Shown here one piece after another: positions 1 to 8,453 of a stretch of DNA of 64,000 nucleotides. This stretch comes from Flectobacillus roseus (GTDB lineage Bacteria; Bacteroidota; Bacteroidia; Cytophagales; Spirosomataceae): assembly GCF_030056665.1 (NCBI RefSeq), contig NZ_JASHIG010000011.1, one strand, 5' to 3'. Each line of letters begins with the position of its first letter. Position 1 is the stretch's first letter. The notes under the pieces are model-generated. The model had not been told where the DNA came from. It saw only the letters and a program-made list of their open reading frames with translations, and did no database searches. Position numbers and translations under genes: made by a program.

Positions 1-818
1 CCTGCATTAAGAGCAGCGATATGATTTCGAAGTTCGTACAGAATTTCATCCATCTCAAAGGCTGCCATGATGGTTTCAATCAAAACAGTTACTTTGGTCG
101 TACCTTGCGGAACCTCTAAAGTATCTTGTGCCGCTACAAATATGTCATTCCAAAGACGAGCCTCTAGGTGACTTTCCATTTTGGGTAAATAGAAATATGG
201 TCCACTTCCACGCTTGATTAATTCCCAAGCATTATGAAAGAAATACAAACCAAAGTCAAAAATCGAAGCTGAAGCTGGCTCTCCGTCGATTAGCACGTGT
301 TTTTCTTCCATGTGCCAGCCACGAGGACGTACTTTCAAAACCGCCACTTCAGGATTTAGCGCATAAAATTTACCATTGTCGGCCGTAAAGTCTATTTGTT
401 TACGAATAGCATCACGCAAATTAATTTGCCCTTCGATGACATTGCTCCAAGAAGGTGTGTTGGCATCTTCAAAATCAGCCATAAAGACTTTTGCCCCAGA
501 GTTGAGCGCATTGATTACCATACGACGATCAACAGGTCCTGTGATTTCGACACGACGGTCTTGTAAGTCTTGCGGAATTGGGGCAACACTCCAATCAGCC
601 TGACGAATCTCAGCAGTTTCTAGCAAAAAATCTGGCAAAATACCTTGATTGATTTGTTCTTGACGCAGAACACGATTATTGAGCAAAGCCAAGCGCTGAC
701 GATTGAACATTCTTTGCAAATCGCGCACAAAGGTCAATGCCTCTTTGGTCAGAATAGTCTCAAACTGCGGTGATACTTCTCCCAATATCTCCACTCCTTG
801 AATTGAATGCTGATTCAT
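1..818 (-). CDS. aceB: malate synthase A, N-terminal part (runs off left edge)
   Basis: This gene would condense glyoxylate with acetyl-CoA to malate in the glyoxylate shunt, in the cytoplasm. Reading the minus strand from the ATG at 818 gives 272 open codons to the window edge. They include the malate synthase A features GPVDRRMVINAL, MADFEDANTPSW and RPRGWHMEEKH. The C-terminal catalytic end lies outside the window, so completeness cannot be judged. It is divergent from the RamB/ScfR-type regulator at 1164. A promoter match lies at 867-899 and palindromic operator candidates lie further upstream. In Corynebacterium RamB controls glyoxylate-shunt genes, so control by the neighbour is a reasonable inference. 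Confidence 0.93.
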   Translation of the reverse strand, partial: MNQHSIQGVEILGEVSPQFETILTKEALTFVRDLQRMFNRQRLALLNNRVLRQEQINQGILPDFLLETAEIRQADWSVAPIPQDLQDRRVEITGPVDRRMVINALNSGAKVFMADFEDANTPSWSNVIEGQINLRDAIRKQIDFTADNGKFYALNPEVAVLKVRPRGWHMEEKHVLIDGEPASASIFDFGLYFFHNAWELIKRGSGPYFYLPKMESHLEARLWNDIFVAAQDTLEVPQGTTKVTVLIETIMAAFEMDEILYELRNHIAALNA

Positions 819-866
819 GTCTTACTGGTGGTTTTGTTTTGTTATTTTCAGAGCTATGGCTTTGAG

Positions 867-899
867 CAAAAGTATCTGAGAAACACTATTTACATCAAA
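867..899 (-). promoter_or_regulatory. predicted Bacteroidota promoter of aceB
   Basis: On the minus strand a TTTG (-33 element, plus coordinates 896-899) is followed after 21 bases by TACTTTTG (-7 element, 867-874). This fits the Bacteroidota consensus TTTG-N19to21-TAnnTTTG. It would give a leader of roughly 40 bases before the ATG at 818. Confidence 0.55.
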
Positions 900-985
900 C
901 GCCATTTTTAGGTTTTCCTCTCTGTCTTCTGCATTGGTTTTGGCACTTGGGCGCTACATTGATAGAGGAAATGGCTTTTTATTTT

Positions 986-999
986 TGTGAAATTTCGCT
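986..999. promoter_or_regulatory. candidate operator, imperfect copy of the gcgaaatttcgc palindrome
   Basis: The 14 bases tgtgaaatttcgct match the perfect palindrome at 1085-1098 in 12 of 14 positions. The site lies about 90 bases upstream of the predicted aceB promoter, in the divergent intergenic region. It may be a second binding site of the regulator at 1164. Confidence 0.4.
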
Positions 1000-1084
1000 A
1001 AATCTTTTCTTTATATCTGATGAAAAAGAAATAACTTATCGCTGAACTTCGAAACAAAGTTAAAAATGCGAAAATTAAAAAACA

Positions 1085-1098
1085 AGCGAAATTTCGCT
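1085..1098. promoter_or_regulatory. candidate operator, perfect 14-bp palindrome
   Basis: The sequence agcgaaatttcgct reads the same on both strands. It lies directly upstream of the -33 element of the regulator gene. Its position and symmetry suit autoregulation by the XRE-type protein encoded at 1164. Binding is inferred only. Confidence 0.5.
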
Positions 1099-1114
1099 AA
1101 TTTATAATATTTCG

Positions 1115-1146
1115 TTGTTTTCTTTAAAAATTTATATGTAATTTTG
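1115..1146 (+). promoter_or_regulatory. predicted Bacteroidota promoter of the RamB/ScfR-type regulator
   Basis: TTG at 1115-1117 is followed after 21 bases by TAATTTTG at 1139-1146, an exact TAnnTTTG match. The ATG is at 1164, so the leader would be only about 10 bases. Very short leaders are common in this phylum. Confidence 0.55.
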
Positions 1147-1163
1147 AAAAAACAATACATAAT

Positions 1164-2654
1164 ATGAGTTCAAACAGCGATAAAGTAAAAATAATCTTCG
1201 GACTGAAAATCAGACAGTTACGATTAGATAAAAAGCTCTCACTGAGCGAAGTTGCCGAAAAATCGGGCTTATCTATCTCTTATTTGAATGAGATAGAAAA
1301 AGGGAAAAAATATCCCAAAACCGAAAAAATCATGGCGCTATCCGATGCTTTAAATATAGATTATGACTCTTTGGTATCGCTAAAATTGAGTAAACAGCTC
1401 GAACCTATCGCCGAACTACTCAATTCGAATATCCTTACAGAGCTTCCTTTAGAGATTTTTGGGGTTGAACCAGCCGACTTCATTGAGCTAATGTCGGAAG
1501 CGCCAGCCAAAATTTCAGCCTTTATTAGTACGATTATCGAAATTAGTCGCAACTACGATATGCGCGTGGAGCAGTTTTACTTTTCGGTATTGCGCTCCTA
1601 TCAGGAAATGTATGACAATTATTTTCCTGATATTGAAGAATCAGCACAGCAGTTTCGCAAGCTTTTCGAGATTTCGGAAATCACTTCACCCAACGATACC
1701 TTATTATCTGACATTCTCCAAAATTTCTATGGCTATCAGATAGAAGAATTCACGCGTGAAAGTCATCCTGATTTGACTACCATTCGTTCGGTGTACAATC
1801 CCAAAACATCGAAACTGTTGGTCAATGGTGATTTAAGTCCCGAACAAAGAGCTTTTACTTTTGGACGTGAGTTAGGATACCAATTTTTGCAACTCAAAAA
1901 TCGCCCTTATATCTCGTCGGTAATAGAAGTGAATTCGTTTGAGCAGGTTCTCAACAATTTCAAGGCATCGTATTTTGCAGGCGCGATTTTGATTAATAAG
2001 AATGTATTAGTTGATCGTTTGACGTATTTCTTTGCTAGTCCTAAATGGAACGGCGATATGATGTTGAGCATTATGCGCTTGTTTAATGCAACGCCCGAAA
2101 TGTTCTATCATCGCCTATCGAATTTGATGACTAGCCATTTCAAAATCAATAATCTGTTCTTTTTGCGTTTCAACAATGAGGTAGACCATGAGTTGTTTTA
2201 TTTGACCAAGGAAATGCACTTGGCAAAACTACATACCCCACATGGCACTGCACTCAACGAGCACTATTGTCGTCGATGGGTATCCTTGACCATTTTGAAA
2301 GATTTAGAAAAAATCCAAAAAGAAGAAGGTTACGACCCAGAAAAAGTATTGTGTAAGGCGCAAGTATCCGAATATATCGACACCAACAACCATTATTTTG
2401 TGATGTCCTTGGCAAAGCCTTCGCCTCCTAACAAAAAGATGAACAGCAGCGTAACACTCGGTTTTGCGATTGACGACAATTTGAGAAGTATGGCGCAGTT
2501 TCTCAACGACCCAGCTTTACCAAGACGAAAAGTGAACGAAACTTGTGAAAGATGCGGCGCTGTAGATTGTGCCGAACGCATGAAACCACCATTAGTTCTT
2601 GATAAAAAACATTCGCTCGAACGACTCAAGCAAGCAATTGCCTCTTTGGAATAA
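1164..2654 (+). CDS. XRE-family regulator of short-chain fatty acid metabolism (RamB/ScfR/PrpC-regulator type)
   Basis: This is a DNA-binding regulator, probably of the glyoxylate-shunt genes beside it. An XRE helix-turn-helix occupies about residues 10-70 (LSLSEVAEKSGLSISYLNEI). A central ImmA/IrrE-like region follows, in which the usual HExxH metalloprotease motif has become GRELGYQF, so it is probably non-catalytic and may sense a ligand. The C-terminus has a DUF2083-type cysteine cluster, CERCGAVDCAER, followed by PP. At 496 residues the length suits the RamB/ScfR family. The gene is divergent from aceB, and a palindrome precedes its promoter. The effector is unknown; acyl-CoA or a related metabolite is only a guess from the family. 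Confidence 0.85.
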   Translation: MSSNSDKVKIIFGLKIRQLRLDKKLSLSEVAEKSGLSISYLNEIEKGKKYPKTEKIMALSDALNIDYDSLVSLKLSKQLEPIAELLNSNILTELPLEIFGVEPADFIELMSEAPAKISAFISTIIEISRNYDMRVEQFYFSVLRSYQEMYDNYFPDIEESAQQFRKLFEISEITSPNDTLLSDILQNFYGYQIEEFTRESHPDLTTIRSVYNPKTSKLLVNGDLSPEQRAFTFGRELGYQFLQLKNRPYISSVIEVNSFEQVLNNFKASYFAGAILINKNVLVDRLTYFFASPKWNGDMMLSIMRLFNATPEMFYHRLSNLMTSHFKINNLFFLRFNNEVDHELFYLTKEMHLAKLHTPHGTALNEHYCRRWVSLTILKDLEKIQKEEGYDPEKVLCKAQVSEYIDTNNHYFVMSLAKPSPPNKKMNSSVTLGFAIDDNLRSMAQFLNDPALPRRKVNETCERCGAVDCAERMKPPLVLDKKHSLERLKQAIASLE

Positions 2655-3235
2655 ATTGATTTTACCAATATTAGGTTTTTAGTCGTATGCTAACAGTGTA
2701 TCTATGTTTCTTTGGAAAAGCTAGAAACATTTTGTCCAATGCCTACCACTAATCCGCCCAAATCGTAAAAATACCATCTTGGAGAGAATTATTAATTAAC
2801 TATGAAATAGTTGAGTAACGGATATGTAAAGTTATTAGAAACCAAAATATTTTGTCAAAAAGCATGAAATCTTAGGCACTTTTGTCTTTGTCAGGTACAA
2901 CGTCCAGATTCAACAAGTCACAGACTATGAGAATTTTGCGTGTGGGTTTGAGCAATTATGAGAAATTTATTATTTCGACCTATCCTAAAATGACAAAAAT
3001 TTCATTTTTACTGAAAAAAAAATTAAGTCAAATTATTCTTCGTTTTGTACAACGTTTTATACTCGACTTTGGACAAAACAAATAATATTTCGATAATTAT
3101 CCATTTTTAGAATAAAATTTTGAATAAAACCTCTAATTCGGATTATTTCAGTAGAAAAAATAAGTATCTAAAAACTTTTATATTGTTGCTCAAATGATAT
3201 ATATTTGCTAACCGTAATATATCACAAAAAAATCT
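2655..3235. other. 581-bp intergenic stretch, no gene recognised
   Basis: This AT-rich stretch separates the regulator from the zinc-ribbon protein. The only open frame of note begins with TTG near 2882, spans 67 codons and shows no recognisable domain. A TATATTTG at 3200-3207 matches the -7 consensus and may serve the gene at 3236, but no clear -33 element was seen. Confidence 0.5.
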
Positions 3236-3655
3236 ATGAAAAACCCAAATTGCCCAAAATGTGACTCATCATTAGTCACCAAAAGCGGAGTTATCAAGGA
3301 TAAGCAGCGCTTCAAGTGTAAAACTTGTAATTATAACTTCACTGTAGAGAAGCTTGGTAAAGGTATTTCTCAATACTATGTTATCAAAGCGCTTCAGCTC
3401 TATATTGAAGGTGTTACTTACCGAGAAATTGAGCGATTACTGGGTGTTTCACACGTTTCTGTGATGAACTGGGTTAAGAAATATCAGATAAAAGTACCTA
3501 AAGGAAACGAATACCATCCTACTTATAAAATACTGAACCACAAAGAATTAGCCGAATTTTATGCGAATAGAGAAAATCTTAAAGGAGCAGGCATGATTGT
3601 AACCGAGTTAGGGGACAAATTCATGCTCATTAAATGGGAAAGACTAAAGCACTAA
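3236..3655 (+). CDS. stand-alone IS1 InsA-like zinc-ribbon/helix-turn-helix protein
   Basis: This 139-residue protein begins with a four-cysteine zinc ribbon (CPKCDSS, then CKTCNYNF, about residues 6-36) like the InsA N-terminus of IS1-family transposases. A helix-turn-helix follows at about residues 62-88 (TYREIERLLGVSHVSVMNWV). The roughly 50-residue tail does not resemble a DDE catalytic domain. No InsB-like frame follows and no terminal inverted repeats were seen. It may be a domesticated DNA-binding protein or the surviving 5' part of an element. A strong hairpin terminator follows at 3766-3803. The function is not known. Confidence 0.7.
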   Translation: MKNPNCPKCDSSLVTKSGVIKDKQRFKCKTCNYNFTVEKLGKGISQYYVIKALQLYIEGVTYREIERLLGVSHVSVMNWVKKYQIKVPKGNEYHPTYKILNHKELAEFYANRENLKGAGMIVTELGDKFMLIKWERLKH

Positions 3656-3765
3656 GCAAATACGATGGGTTTTTCAATATAGATTTATTACCGAAAACAC
3701 CACCTAACCACCGATTTCATCATTTTTCGAAGAATAATTGATAGTCAAAACTATACAAAAATTGC

Positions 3766-3803
3766 AAAACTATACCACTGCTATTGCTGGTATAGTTTTT
3801 TTT
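3766..3803 (+). terminator. intrinsic terminator after the zinc-ribbon gene
   Basis: A perfect 12-bp stem, aaaactatacca (3766-3777) with tggtatagtttt (3788-3799), encloses a 10-base loop. It runs into eight T residues. It isolates the porin gene from its upstream neighbour. Confidence 0.75.
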
Positions 3804-3950
3804 ATGAGGTTTGTATCATAAACCAGTGCAAAAAAAGCACAGAATATTACAACAAAACAAAACCATAGAACTGTTATTAGTTCTTTTTGAAAAATACCCT
3901 CATTAGGCAATTTTATAACAAAACAAGACCACAAAAACCATTCTTCGATT

Positions 3951-5426
3951 ATGAAAAGATTTTTATTGTCGGTGTTAGGCACGGCTATTTGCACGTCTAG
4001 CATTGTTGCTCAAAGTAGTACAACCTCTAGTTCAACAACGGCATCAACGCCAGCCAAAACAGAGGCACCTGCCGAGCAAAAAGTGACAGTGTACGGGTTT
4101 GTGAGAAATGATATTTACTATAATACAAGAAGAAATCTAGATTTGAGAGATGGGGTATTAGATGTATATCCATCAGATGCAACCAACCTCCCAACTCGTT
4201 CAGGAACAACCTTAACACCCAACGGTAGCGACGATGCAAACGCCATTCCACAACTCGGTTACTCGGCCATTGTAACAAGATTAGGAGTAAAATTCGGTGG
4301 GATAAGTGCTTTTGGAGCCAAAGCAAGTGGTATACTTGAAACCGACTTTTTTGGTATTACCAACGGAACAGCAGGTACATCGGGAGGCGGAACAGAAAAC
4401 TTACTTCGTTTGCGCCACGCTTATGTAGCGCTGGATTGGGCAAAAACTCAATTACTAGTAGGTCAATACTGGAACCCAAACTTTATACCAAAGTGCTTTC
4501 CAGGAACAGCCAACTTTAATACAGGGATTCCGTTCAACCCATTCTCGTTTATACCACAAGTTCGCTTGACACACAAACTTTCGAACCTCGTATCATTTAC
4601 CGGAATATTGTTTGGTTACGATTTACAAGGATTTAGTCCAGCAGGTGCATTTGGTTCAGGAACAGGAGTTGACGCTTACAAATATGCCACTACACCATCA
4701 TTTGCAGCGCAACTTGGTGTAGAAAACAAGAAGTTTTTGGCAAGCTTCGGTTTAGAAGGAAACACAATCCGCCCAAGAATTACAGATACACAAAACCCAA
4801 GCACAGGTGCTTGGGGAGGAACAGGAGCTCCAAATATTTCTAAAAATATTTCGACAAACCTATTTACGCTCAACTTGTTGGCTTATGCAAAATATACCTC
4901 TAGTAAGCTAACAGCAAAGTTCCATACAACCTATGGACAAAGCTATACACAGTATGTAGGTTTAGGTGGTTTGGCAGAATATCGTAACGCTACCACTGGC
5001 GAATGGAAATATGCGGCTCAAAATCAATGGAACCTTTGGGGTGAGTTGATTTCTACCAAATCAAAATCTGTACAACCAGCCATTTTTGTAGGTTATCTGA
5101 AAAACTTAGGTTTATCAGATGCTATCAACAAATCTGATATCCAAAGCGGTAGCTTAGCATTTTTGGGCAGAGGTATCAGTGCTACAAGAACTTTTGATAG
5201 TATGTTCAGATTGGCACCAAGAGTTGATTTTTATTCTGGCAAAATGAAGTTTGCCCTTGAATACGAAATCAGCGCTATGAACTGGGCAGATGTAGATGGC
5301 ACAGTGCCAGATGCAGCAGGAACCCTACCAAGTAGCATCTCATTCAAGCCTGCAAGCGGTGATTTAGCTCGTTCGTTCACAGCTACAAACCATCGTTTAC
5401 AAGCAGTAGTAGTATATAATTTCTAA
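3951..5426 (+). CDS. outer-membrane porin-like beta-barrel protein
   Basis: This is probably an outer-membrane channel. A signal peptide covers about residues 1-20 (MKRFLLSVLGTAICTSSIVA, then Q). A short Ser/Thr/Ala-rich linker follows, then a long beta-rich region with alternating hydrophobic and polar residues. The C-terminus ends in phenylalanine (VVVYNF), as expected for a BAM substrate. The total of 491 residues suits a large porin. A small-solute MHS transporter lies 120 bases downstream, and acetate/propionate activation genes are nearby. A role in organic acid uptake is therefore plausible but not shown by the sequence. The specific family was not identified. Confidence 0.75.
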   Translation: MKRFLLSVLGTAICTSSIVAQSSTTSSSTTASTPAKTEAPAEQKVTVYGFVRNDIYYNTRRNLDLRDGVLDVYPSDATNLPTRSGTTLTPNGSDDANAIPQLGYSAIVTRLGVKFGGISAFGAKASGILETDFFGITNGTAGTSGGGTENLLRLRHAYVALDWAKTQLLVGQYWNPNFIPKCFPGTANFNTGIPFNPFSFIPQVRLTHKLSNLVSFTGILFGYDLQGFSPAGAFGSGTGVDAYKYATTPSFAAQLGVENKKFLASFGLEGNTIRPRITDTQNPSTGAWGGTGAPNISKNISTNLFTLNLLAYAKYTSSKLTAKFHTTYGQSYTQYVGLGGLAEYRNATTGEWKYAAQNQWNLWGELISTKSKSVQPAIFVGYLKNLGLSDAINKSDIQSGSLAFLGRGISATRTFDSMFRLAPRVDFYSGKMKFALEYEISAMNWADVDGTVPDAAGTLPSSISFKPASGDLARSFTATNHRLQAVVVYNF

Positions 5427-5446
5427 GATCACTTTTACAAAAAATT

Positions 5447-5506
5447 GTAAAGTAAAGCCAGAGGGGCTGAGCGCGTAGAACTAAGCCCCTCGAACCTCAA
5501 CTTTAC
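5447..5506 (+). other. nested hairpin between porin and transporter genes
   Basis: An inner stem gaggggct (5461-5468) pairs with agcccctc (5484-5491). An outer 7-bp stem gtaaagt (5447-5453) pairs with actttac (5500-5506). There is no T-run, so this is more likely an mRNA-stabilising or partial-termination structure that lets porin exceed transporter than a full terminator. Confidence 0.5.
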
Positions 5507-5546
5507 CCTAAATCAAAGTATTAACCCCGTTTAACCATTAGCAACT

Positions 5547-7109
5547 ATGTCAGAAAAGAAATCTACCGCAGGACTAGCATCCATCATTGGAGCTTCATCG
5601 GTTGGAACCCTCATCGAATGGTATGACTTTTATATCTTCGGAAGCTTAGCCACTATTATCTCAACACAGTTTTTTCCAAAAGACAACCCTACAGCGGCAT
5701 TTTTGTCAACACTTGCGACCTTCGCAGCGGGCTTTGTAGTTCGTCCTTTTGGTGCACTTTTCTTCGGTCGTCTTGGTGACTTGATTGGTCGTAAATACAC
5801 ATTCATGGTAACACTCGTATTGATGGGTGGAGCTACATTTGCTATCGGTTGTGTGCCAGGTTATGAAACCATTGGTTTCTTTGCGCCACTATTGGTATTG
5901 GTACTTCGTTTGTTACAAGGTTTGGCATTGGGTGGCGAATATGGTGGTGCTGCTACGTATGTTGCAGAACACGCTCCTGCCAACGAAAAAGGTTTTTGGA
6001 CATCTTGGATTCAGATTACAGCTACCGCAGGTTTGTTTATCTCATTGGCTGTGATTTTGATTACACAATCGTCTTTAGGTAAAGAAAAGTTTGAAGATTG
6101 GGGATGGAGAGTTCCGTTTTGGGTATCTATCATCATGGTATATGTATCTGTCTTAATCCGTAAAAATATGCACGAGTCGCCTTTGTTTGCAAAAGCTAAA
6201 GCAGAAGGTAAGACATCGGCAAATCCATTGAAAGAGTCATTTGGTAATAAGTATAACTTCAAATATGTATTGCTTGCATTGTTTGGTGCTACGATGGGTC
6301 AAGGGGTGATTTGGTACACAGGTCAGTTCTACGCGCAGACCTTCTTGTTGAAAATTTGTAATATCGATTTCCAACAAGCCAACACCCTTTTGATTATCGC
6401 CTTGATGATGGGAACTCCATTCTTCGTATTCTTTGGATGGTTATCAGACAAAATTGGTCGTAAAGGTATCATGTTGACAGGTATGTTATTGGGGGTACTT
6501 TGCTACCGTCCTATTTATGAGAAAATCTACCAGACTGCAAACATTAAGAGCAAAGAGGAAATCACGGCTAAAACAACTGAAGAAGTTAAACGAGGCTTGG
6601 TAGAAGGTACAGCAGATTCTTTGATTACAACGACTGTGACAAAAGAATACACAGACGGTACAAAATACAAAGAAGTGAAAAAGGTAACAGTATTGGCAGA
6701 TGCTTCAAAAGAGGCGCCAAAACCAGATGTTGTTAAAACCGTAAAATTGAACGAAGGCGATAAGTGGACCATGATTTGGATGGTATTTATTCAATTGTTG
6801 TTTGTAACAATGGCTTATGGACCAATTGCGGCATTCTTAGTAGAAATGTTCCCTGTAAAAATCCGCTACACGTCTATGTCTTTACCATACCACATTGGTA
6901 ATGGTGTATTCGGAGGTTTGATGCCAGCGATTGCTACTTACTTAGTTTCTAAAGCAAAAGATGCGAATGATGCAGCCGAAAAAGCTGGTCAGGCAGTGGT
7001 AAACGCTCAGCCATACTTAGAGGGTTTGAAATATCCAATGTTGATTGCAGGTATCTGTTTTGTCATCGGCTTGCTTTATATCAAAGAGAAAAAAGGAGGA
7101 GTAGAGTAA
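5547..7109 (+). CDS. MFS transporter of the metabolite:H+ symporter (MHS) family
   Basis: This is an inner-membrane secondary transporter for a small metabolite. The start region GTLIEWYDFYIFGSLA, the loop GRLGDLIGRKYTF and LGGEYGGAATYVAEH are typical of the MHS family (ProP, KgtP, ShiA relatives). The second half carries a matching WLSDKIGRKG loop. It is unusually long at 520 residues because a hydrophilic, Lys/Thr/Glu-rich stretch of about 80 residues (roughly 325-405) separates two membrane segments in the second half. It sits between the porin and the small membrane protein at 7301. The substrate is unknown; the neighbourhood suggests a carboxylic acid. Confidence 0.87.
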   Translation: MSEKKSTAGLASIIGASSVGTLIEWYDFYIFGSLATIISTQFFPKDNPTAAFLSTLATFAAGFVVRPFGALFFGRLGDLIGRKYTFMVTLVLMGGATFAIGCVPGYETIGFFAPLLVLVLRLLQGLALGGEYGGAATYVAEHAPANEKGFWTSWIQITATAGLFISLAVILITQSSLGKEKFEDWGWRVPFWVSIIMVYVSVLIRKNMHESPLFAKAKAEGKTSANPLKESFGNKYNFKYVLLALFGATMGQGVIWYTGQFYAQTFLLKICNIDFQQANTLLIIALMMGTPFFVFFGWLSDKIGRKGIMLTGMLLGVLCYRPIYEKIYQTANIKSKEEITAKTTEEVKRGLVEGTADSLITTTVTKEYTDGTKYKEVKKVTVLADASKEAPKPDVVKTVKLNEGDKWTMIWMVFIQLLFVTMAYGPIAAFLVEMFPVKIRYTSMSLPYHIGNGVFGGLMPAIATYLVSKAKDANDAAEKAGQAVVNAQPYLEGLKYPMLIAGICFVIGLLYIKEKKGGVE

Positions 7110-7167
7110 TGGCTGTAGGCTATCAGCTCTAGGCTTTTGGCAAAAATGACTCTTTGGTATTAATGCT

Positions 7168-7260
7168 GAATTGCGAGTAGTGTGTTTTGAATATAGAATT
7201 CTGGTAATTAAAAATTTACAATCACAATTCACCACTCACAATTCAGCACTCATACTTAAC
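7168..7260. repeat. word-repeat block (gctgaattg / caattcagcactcat type)
   Basis: Between the transporter and its small partner, attaatgctgaattgcgagt at the left is answered in inverted orientation by cactcacaattcagcactcat at the right. The same words flank the intergenic blocks near 40.2, 54.7 and 55.1 kb. Confidence 0.5.
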
Positions 7261-7300
7261 AAATAACTTCTATTGAATACATTCTAAATTTTTATATAAA

Positions 7301-7528
7301 ATGGACGGAATTAAAAAAATCTTAGGTATCGTTTGGATCCTCCTCGGTATCGCAGCGGCATGGTTTGGCATCACAGTGTTGGGTCTTCCAAAGCTAGCTT
7401 CAGGCAAACAAGATGACTTAGTATTTGGTATTATCATCATGTTTATCTTAACGCCAATCATTACAGGAGGTTTGCTAATTTTTGGTAAATATGCTCTACA
7501 AGGAGAATTTAACGAAGAGAATGCTTAA
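7301..7528 (+). CDS. small two-helix membrane protein (DUF6814-like), transporter partner
   Basis: This 75-residue protein has two hydrophobic segments (about residues 7-27 and 42-63) separated by a short Gly/Lys/Asp loop, and an acidic tail. Proteins of this type are often found directly after MHS/MFS transporters in Bacteroidota, so an accessory or stabilising role is likely. The assignment to DUF6814 rests on length, pattern and context. The 191 bases between it and the transporter hold a word-repeat block. Confidence 0.65.
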   Translation: MDGIKKILGIVWILLGIAAAWFGITVLGLPKLASGKQDDLVFGIIIMFILTPIITGGLLIFGKYALQGEFNEENA

Positions 7529-8228
7529 TTAAGCTAATGGCTTTTAACCTTTTGAAAATTGTTGATGGTGTAAAGTTATTTAGTTACCAAGTATTAATGC
7601 AAAATAAAATTGCATTAATACGCTATAGGCTATAAGCCCTAGGCTTTAGGCGAAAAAGGCATTAGAAATACTGTTGTCCTTTTTGCTTATGGCATATAGC
7701 TTAATGCCTATTGCGGGTAAAATTAAATTCTATTTTGCTCACTAACTTGAATACTTTACACCAAAAACCAAAGCATAAAATAGTTTTTAGGGATAGATGA
7801 GTTGAGTAATGTATGTCAATGAAGTCATTTTTGGCTCTTGGCATACATTCTTAGTTTATGGGAATACCTCTTTCCAAAAACTCTACCAACTTAGCTAAGT
7901 AATTGTCTATTTTTTATTGAATAAGTCTTATTTGTTATTATTTTGCTTGACACAGTCAGTAATTATGTATATATACTAGATATAGCCTCCTCGAAGGGAC
8001 TTGGCGAGTCAGTTTTCCTCAAAGAAACAGGTATTTGAGGCAATTTGAACCATCAAAAATCAAGAGTAAGTATATTTCTGGTAAATTGGTAATGATGCAA
8101 ATACGTAAAATAGACAAATTCAGTATTAAGCTTCCCGCCATTGGTAAAATACCATAAAGCAACCATCATTTGCTTTCAATATTAACCTTATAGCGGTGCT
8201 GTAGCAAATCGACCGTATTCCTAAAAAC
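7529..8228. other. 700-bp intergenic stretch dominated by an inverted-repeat element
   Basis: The left part is the MITE-like element listed at 7566-7763. The remaining 465 bases, AT-rich with one GC-richer patch near 7985-8010, show no convincing gene or clear promoter. The element separates the transporter group from the sensor-kinase group. Confidence 0.5.
7566..7763. repeat. MITE-like inverted-repeat element with gcaaaataaa arms
   Basis: The perfect 11-bp ends tggtgtaaagt (7566-7576) and actttacacca (7753-7763) are inverted. The arms continue with imperfect pairing, caagtattaatgcaaaataaaatt on the left against attctattttgctcactaacttg on the right. A separate 11-bp hairpin, tattaatgcaa with ttgcattaata (7592-7620), lies in the left arm. 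Inside are words such as ctataggctataagccctag. Related arms occur at 21.45, 29.14, 40.27 and 54.78 kb. Confidence 0.55.
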
Positions 8229-8453
8229 ATGAAAGAATCACTAAAAGAGCAAAGACTTTTTATCATAAGTTGCTTGTTTTTGCTGCTATACAATTTTCCG
8301 ATTATATCAATCTTCAATCTGGATACCCAAATAGCAGGCATTCCAAGCCTATTTCTATATGTTTTTGTACTTTGGCTGATTTTGATTGTTGTAATCTACT
8401 TAAATGTCAGAGAGGTAAACAAAAACCAAGACCATTCAAATCACGATGAATAG
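8229..8453 (+). CDS. small two-helix membrane protein, probable partner of the symporter-kinase
   Basis: This 74-residue protein has two hydrophobic helices (about residues 9-28 and 39-60) and a polar His/Asp/Asn-rich tail. Its stop overlaps the start of the sensor kinase by 8 bases, which implies translational coupling. Small two-helix proteins often precede sodium:solute symporters as accessory subunits (DUF3311 or DUF4212 types). This one looks analogous, although no family was firmly recognised. Confidence 0.65.
   Translation: MKESLKEQRLFIISCLFLLLYNFPIISIFNLDTQIAGIPSLFLYVFVLWLILIVVIYLNVREVNKNQDHSNHDE

Noticed and set aside
2882..3085. 67-codon open frame in the gap after the regulator gene
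   Set aside because: It starts with TTG, has no recognisable domain, and lies in AT-rich DNA with no promoter or terminator. Chance open frames of this size are expected.
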